From positions 1 through 21,630 of the forward strand of contig CALEYV010000167.1 of NCBI GenBank assembly GCA_937927875.1: DNA of 21,630 nucleotides, given 5' to 3'. A program made the position numbers and the translations under genes. The stretch's first letter is position 1, and every line of letters starts with the position of its first letter. This document shows positions 20,480 to 21,630 of the stretch, piece by piece. The notes under the pieces were generated by a model. That model did not search any database. It worked only from the letters and a program-made list of their open reading frames with translations, and was not told the origin of the DNA. The stretch comes from an uncultured Actinomycetes bacterium. Its GTDB lineage: Bacteria; Actinomycetota; Acidimicrobiia; IMCC26256; PALSA-555.

Positions 20480-20483
20480 CACT
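20478..20483 (+). promoter_or_regulatory. Putative -10 box (TACACT) of the 2OG oxygenase gene
   Basis: TACACT ends six bases before the GTG at 20490 and is the best -10 box in the window. TTGCTG at 20453-20458 is a possible -35 with a long 19-base spacer. It overlaps the divergent fae box. Confidence 0.6.
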
Positions 20484-20489
20484 CGCCGC

Positions 20490-21293
20490 GTGCGCACGGC
20501 CGCGGCGGCGGAGCTCGTCGACCGGGAGCGCTATCCGATCGCCGAGCTCGACGAACCGGCTGGTCGCGCGCTCGTGGAGCGCTGCCGCGCTCAGGTGGCC
20601 GAGGTCGGCGCGTGCGAGCTGCCCGGCTTCCTCACCCCGACCGCCGTCGACGCGCTCGCCGCCGAGGCGGCGGGACTGGCGCCGCTCGCGCACCGCAGCC
20701 GCGTCGAGGGGACCTGCTACCTGGACTTCCCCGACGAGTCCTTCCCCGAGGGCCATCCCCGTCGGGTGCTCGGCCCCAACGCGACCGGCGCCGTCCCGTA
20801 CGACCAGTTCCCGCCCGACTCCGGGATCCGCGCACTCTACGAGTGGGACGCGCTGCGGGACTTCGTCGCCGCCGCCCTCGACGAGGCCCGCCTCTACCCG
20901 TACGCCGATCCGCTCGGAGCGCTCAACCTGGCCGTGATGGAGGCCGGCGACGAGCTGGCGTGGCACTTCGACCAGACCGACTTCGTCGTCTCGCTGGCGG
21001 TGGTCCCGGCGTCCGTCGGCGGTGACTTCGAGTTCGCGCCCCGGATCCGGACGTCCGACGACGAGCGCTACGAGGACGTGGGGCGCGTGCTCCACGGCGA
21101 CGACGGGCCGGTGCGGCGACTCCCGATGACGCCCGGCACGCTGCTGCTCTTCGAGGGCCGGTACTCCCTCCATCGCGTCACGCCGATCGCGGGCGATCGG
21201 GCCCGGCTGGTGGCGCTGCTCGCCTACGACACCAAGCCGGGCACGACGAGCAGCGAGCTGCTCCGGCTCGTGCGATACGGCCGCGCCGGCTGA
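20490..21293 (+). CDS. 2-oxoglutarate/Fe(II)-dependent oxygenase
   Basis: A 267-residue non-heme iron oxygenase with a double-stranded beta-helix core. The iron-binding triad reads His159 and Asp161 in AWHFDQTDF and His228 in RYSLHRVTPI; Arg239 in DRARLVALL probably holds 2-oxoglutarate. GGDFEFAPRIR and MTPGTLLLFEGRYSLHRVTP are typical of the group that contains ArpA-like proteins and the amino acid halogenases and hydroxylases of the BesD type. Halogenases lack the Asp, so the intact HxD here points to hydroxylation or a related oxidation. The N-terminal 140 residues carry the substrate side (GTCYLDFPDESFPEGHP), which I cannot map to a known substrate. GTG at 20490 follows a TACACT box by six bases. 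Divergent from the fae homologue, with 23 bp between starts, so the two may be co-regulated. Confidence 0.87.
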   Translation: MRTAAAAELVDRERYPIAELDEPAGRALVERCRAQVAEVGACELPGFLTPTAVDALAAEAAGLAPLAHRSRVEGTCYLDFPDESFPEGHPRRVLGPNATGAVPYDQFPPDSGIRALYEWDALRDFVAAALDEARLYPYADPLGALNLAVMEAGDELAWHFDQTDFVVSLAVVPASVGGDFEFAPRIRTSDDERYEDVGRVLHGDDGPVRRLPMTPGTLLLFEGRYSLHRVTPIAGDRARLVALLAYDTKPGTTSSELLRLVRYGRAG

Positions 21294-21358
21294 GCGCCGC
21301 CGCCAAATCCGATGACCGCGCCGCGGCCACCATCCACAAGGCTTCGGGAGCGAGCCGG

Positions 21359-21364
21359 TAGGTT
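21359..21364 (+). promoter_or_regulatory. Putative -10 box (TAGGTT) of the DUF3499 gene
   Basis: TAGGTT ends six bases before the ATG at 21371, with no Shine-Dalgarno sequence. This again fits a leaderless start. It lies in the 77-base gap after the oxygenase gene, in which I see nothing else. Confidence 0.5.
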
Positions 21365-21370
21365 CGACGC

Positions 21371-21630
21371 ATGGCGAGGCTGTGCTCGCGCCCAGGGTGC
21401 AGCGCAACGGCCGCGGTGACGTTCAACTTCGACGGGTTGAACCGGATCGTGTGGCTGAACGGGCTCGCCGAGTCGCCGATCTTCACGGCCGGCGACCTGT
21501 GCTGGCGGCACGCGGAGCGACTCCAACCGCCGCGCAACTGGGAGGTCCGGGACCGGCGAACCACCCGGGTCCTGCCGCCCGGGACCGCGGCTCCGAGCCG
21601 CCACCAGCCGCCGCCGACCCGGCCCAACGG
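21371..21630 (+). CDS. DUF3499 family protein, partial (cut by window end)
   Basis: The frame opens at ATG 21371 and is still open at the window end after 86 full codons. The start MARLCSRPGCSATAAVTFNF, then DLCWRHAERLQPPRNWEV, is the pattern of the actinobacterial DUF3499 family, which normally reads MxRxCSRxGC and then LCxxHAERLxxPxGWEV. Cys5, Cys10, Cys44 and His47 look like a small zinc-binding site. In mycobacteria this gene lies by the phosphomannomutase gene manB and near whiB2, so mannose-nucleotide genes may lie just beyond the edge; that is an expectation from other genomes, not seen here. The Pro/Arg-rich part after residue 60 is low-complexity linker. Confidence 0.8.
   Translation, partial: MARLCSRPGCSATAAVTFNFDGLNRIVWLNGLAESPIFTAGDLCWRHAERLQPPRNWEVRDRRTTRVLPPGTAAPSRHQPPPTRPN

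Noticed and set aside
19936..21293. A biosynthetic gene cluster making a halogenated natural product
   Set aside because: The oxygenase keeps the Asp of its iron triad, which halogenases lack, and no carrier protein, synthetase or resistance gene is adjacent.
1..21630. Mobile element, prophage, CRISPR array, tRNA or rRNA genes
   Set aside because: I found no transposase, integrase, terminal inverted repeats, regularly spaced repeats or recognisable structured RNA. Gene order and composition are uniform across the window.

Overview
The window is about 21.6 kb of very GC-rich bacterial DNA. Codons end almost always in G or C, and genes are packed with 1-4 base overlaps. DUF3151, DUF3499, a mycothiol-type DinB protein of the TIGR03084 group and DUF427 all point to Actinomycetota. 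An uncultured or environmental lineage such as Acidimicrobiia is my inference; no rRNA or tRNA gene is present to prove it. I see no phage, transposon, integron or CRISPR array, so this looks like a chromosomal housekeeping and catabolic region.

Layout. (1) 1-4437: the start of a divergent partial gene, DUF3151, gmd (GDP-mannose 4,6-dehydratase), then on the minus strand an operon of a nitronate monooxygenase-like flavoprotein and a CoA-disulfide-reductase-like flavoprotein, then divergent purE. (2) 4543-7873: an acyl-CoA synthetase overlapping a secreted beta-helix protein, followed by a DinB-like protein. The beta-helix gene breaks at about 6848 and continues in another frame as the tail of a glycine-rich protein. 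(3) 7877-13256 (minus): an acyl-CoA dehydrogenase, an NAD-type SDR and a MacB/FtsX-type ABC exporter (ATPase and 876-residue permease). (4) 13318-15777: lgt divergent from a lipoprotein of uncharacterised function, then DUF427. (5) 15784-20466 (minus): an atypical Fpg/Nei glycosylase, then an operon of a formaldehyde-activating-enzyme (Fae) homologue, a PYROXD2/CrtI-like flavoprotein and an AarF/UbiB-type kinase-like protein. (6) 20490-end: a 2-oxoglutarate/Fe(II) oxygenase divergent from fae, and the first part of a DUF3499 gene.

How the genes fit together. The acyl-CoA synthetase, acyl-CoA dehydrogenase, SDR and nitronate monooxygenase-like protein suggest fatty acid, steroid or xenobiotic acyl-CoA catabolism. 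The Fae, flavoprotein, AarF and 2OG-oxygenase group is the least understood part. A Fae homologue is unexpected where no other tetrahydromethanopterin C1 gene is visible.

The clearest non-gene structure is promoter design. Most first genes start exactly 6-7 bases after a TANNNT box (or a weaker NANNNT version), which is the arrangement of leaderless mRNAs. At two places, 3902-3924 and 20467-20489, start codons of divergent genes are only 23 bp apart and the two -10 boxes share one central TA step. The two sites are near mirror images of each other in spacing. Three convergent gene pairs end with only 1, 3 and 6 bases between stop codons and no room for a terminator.
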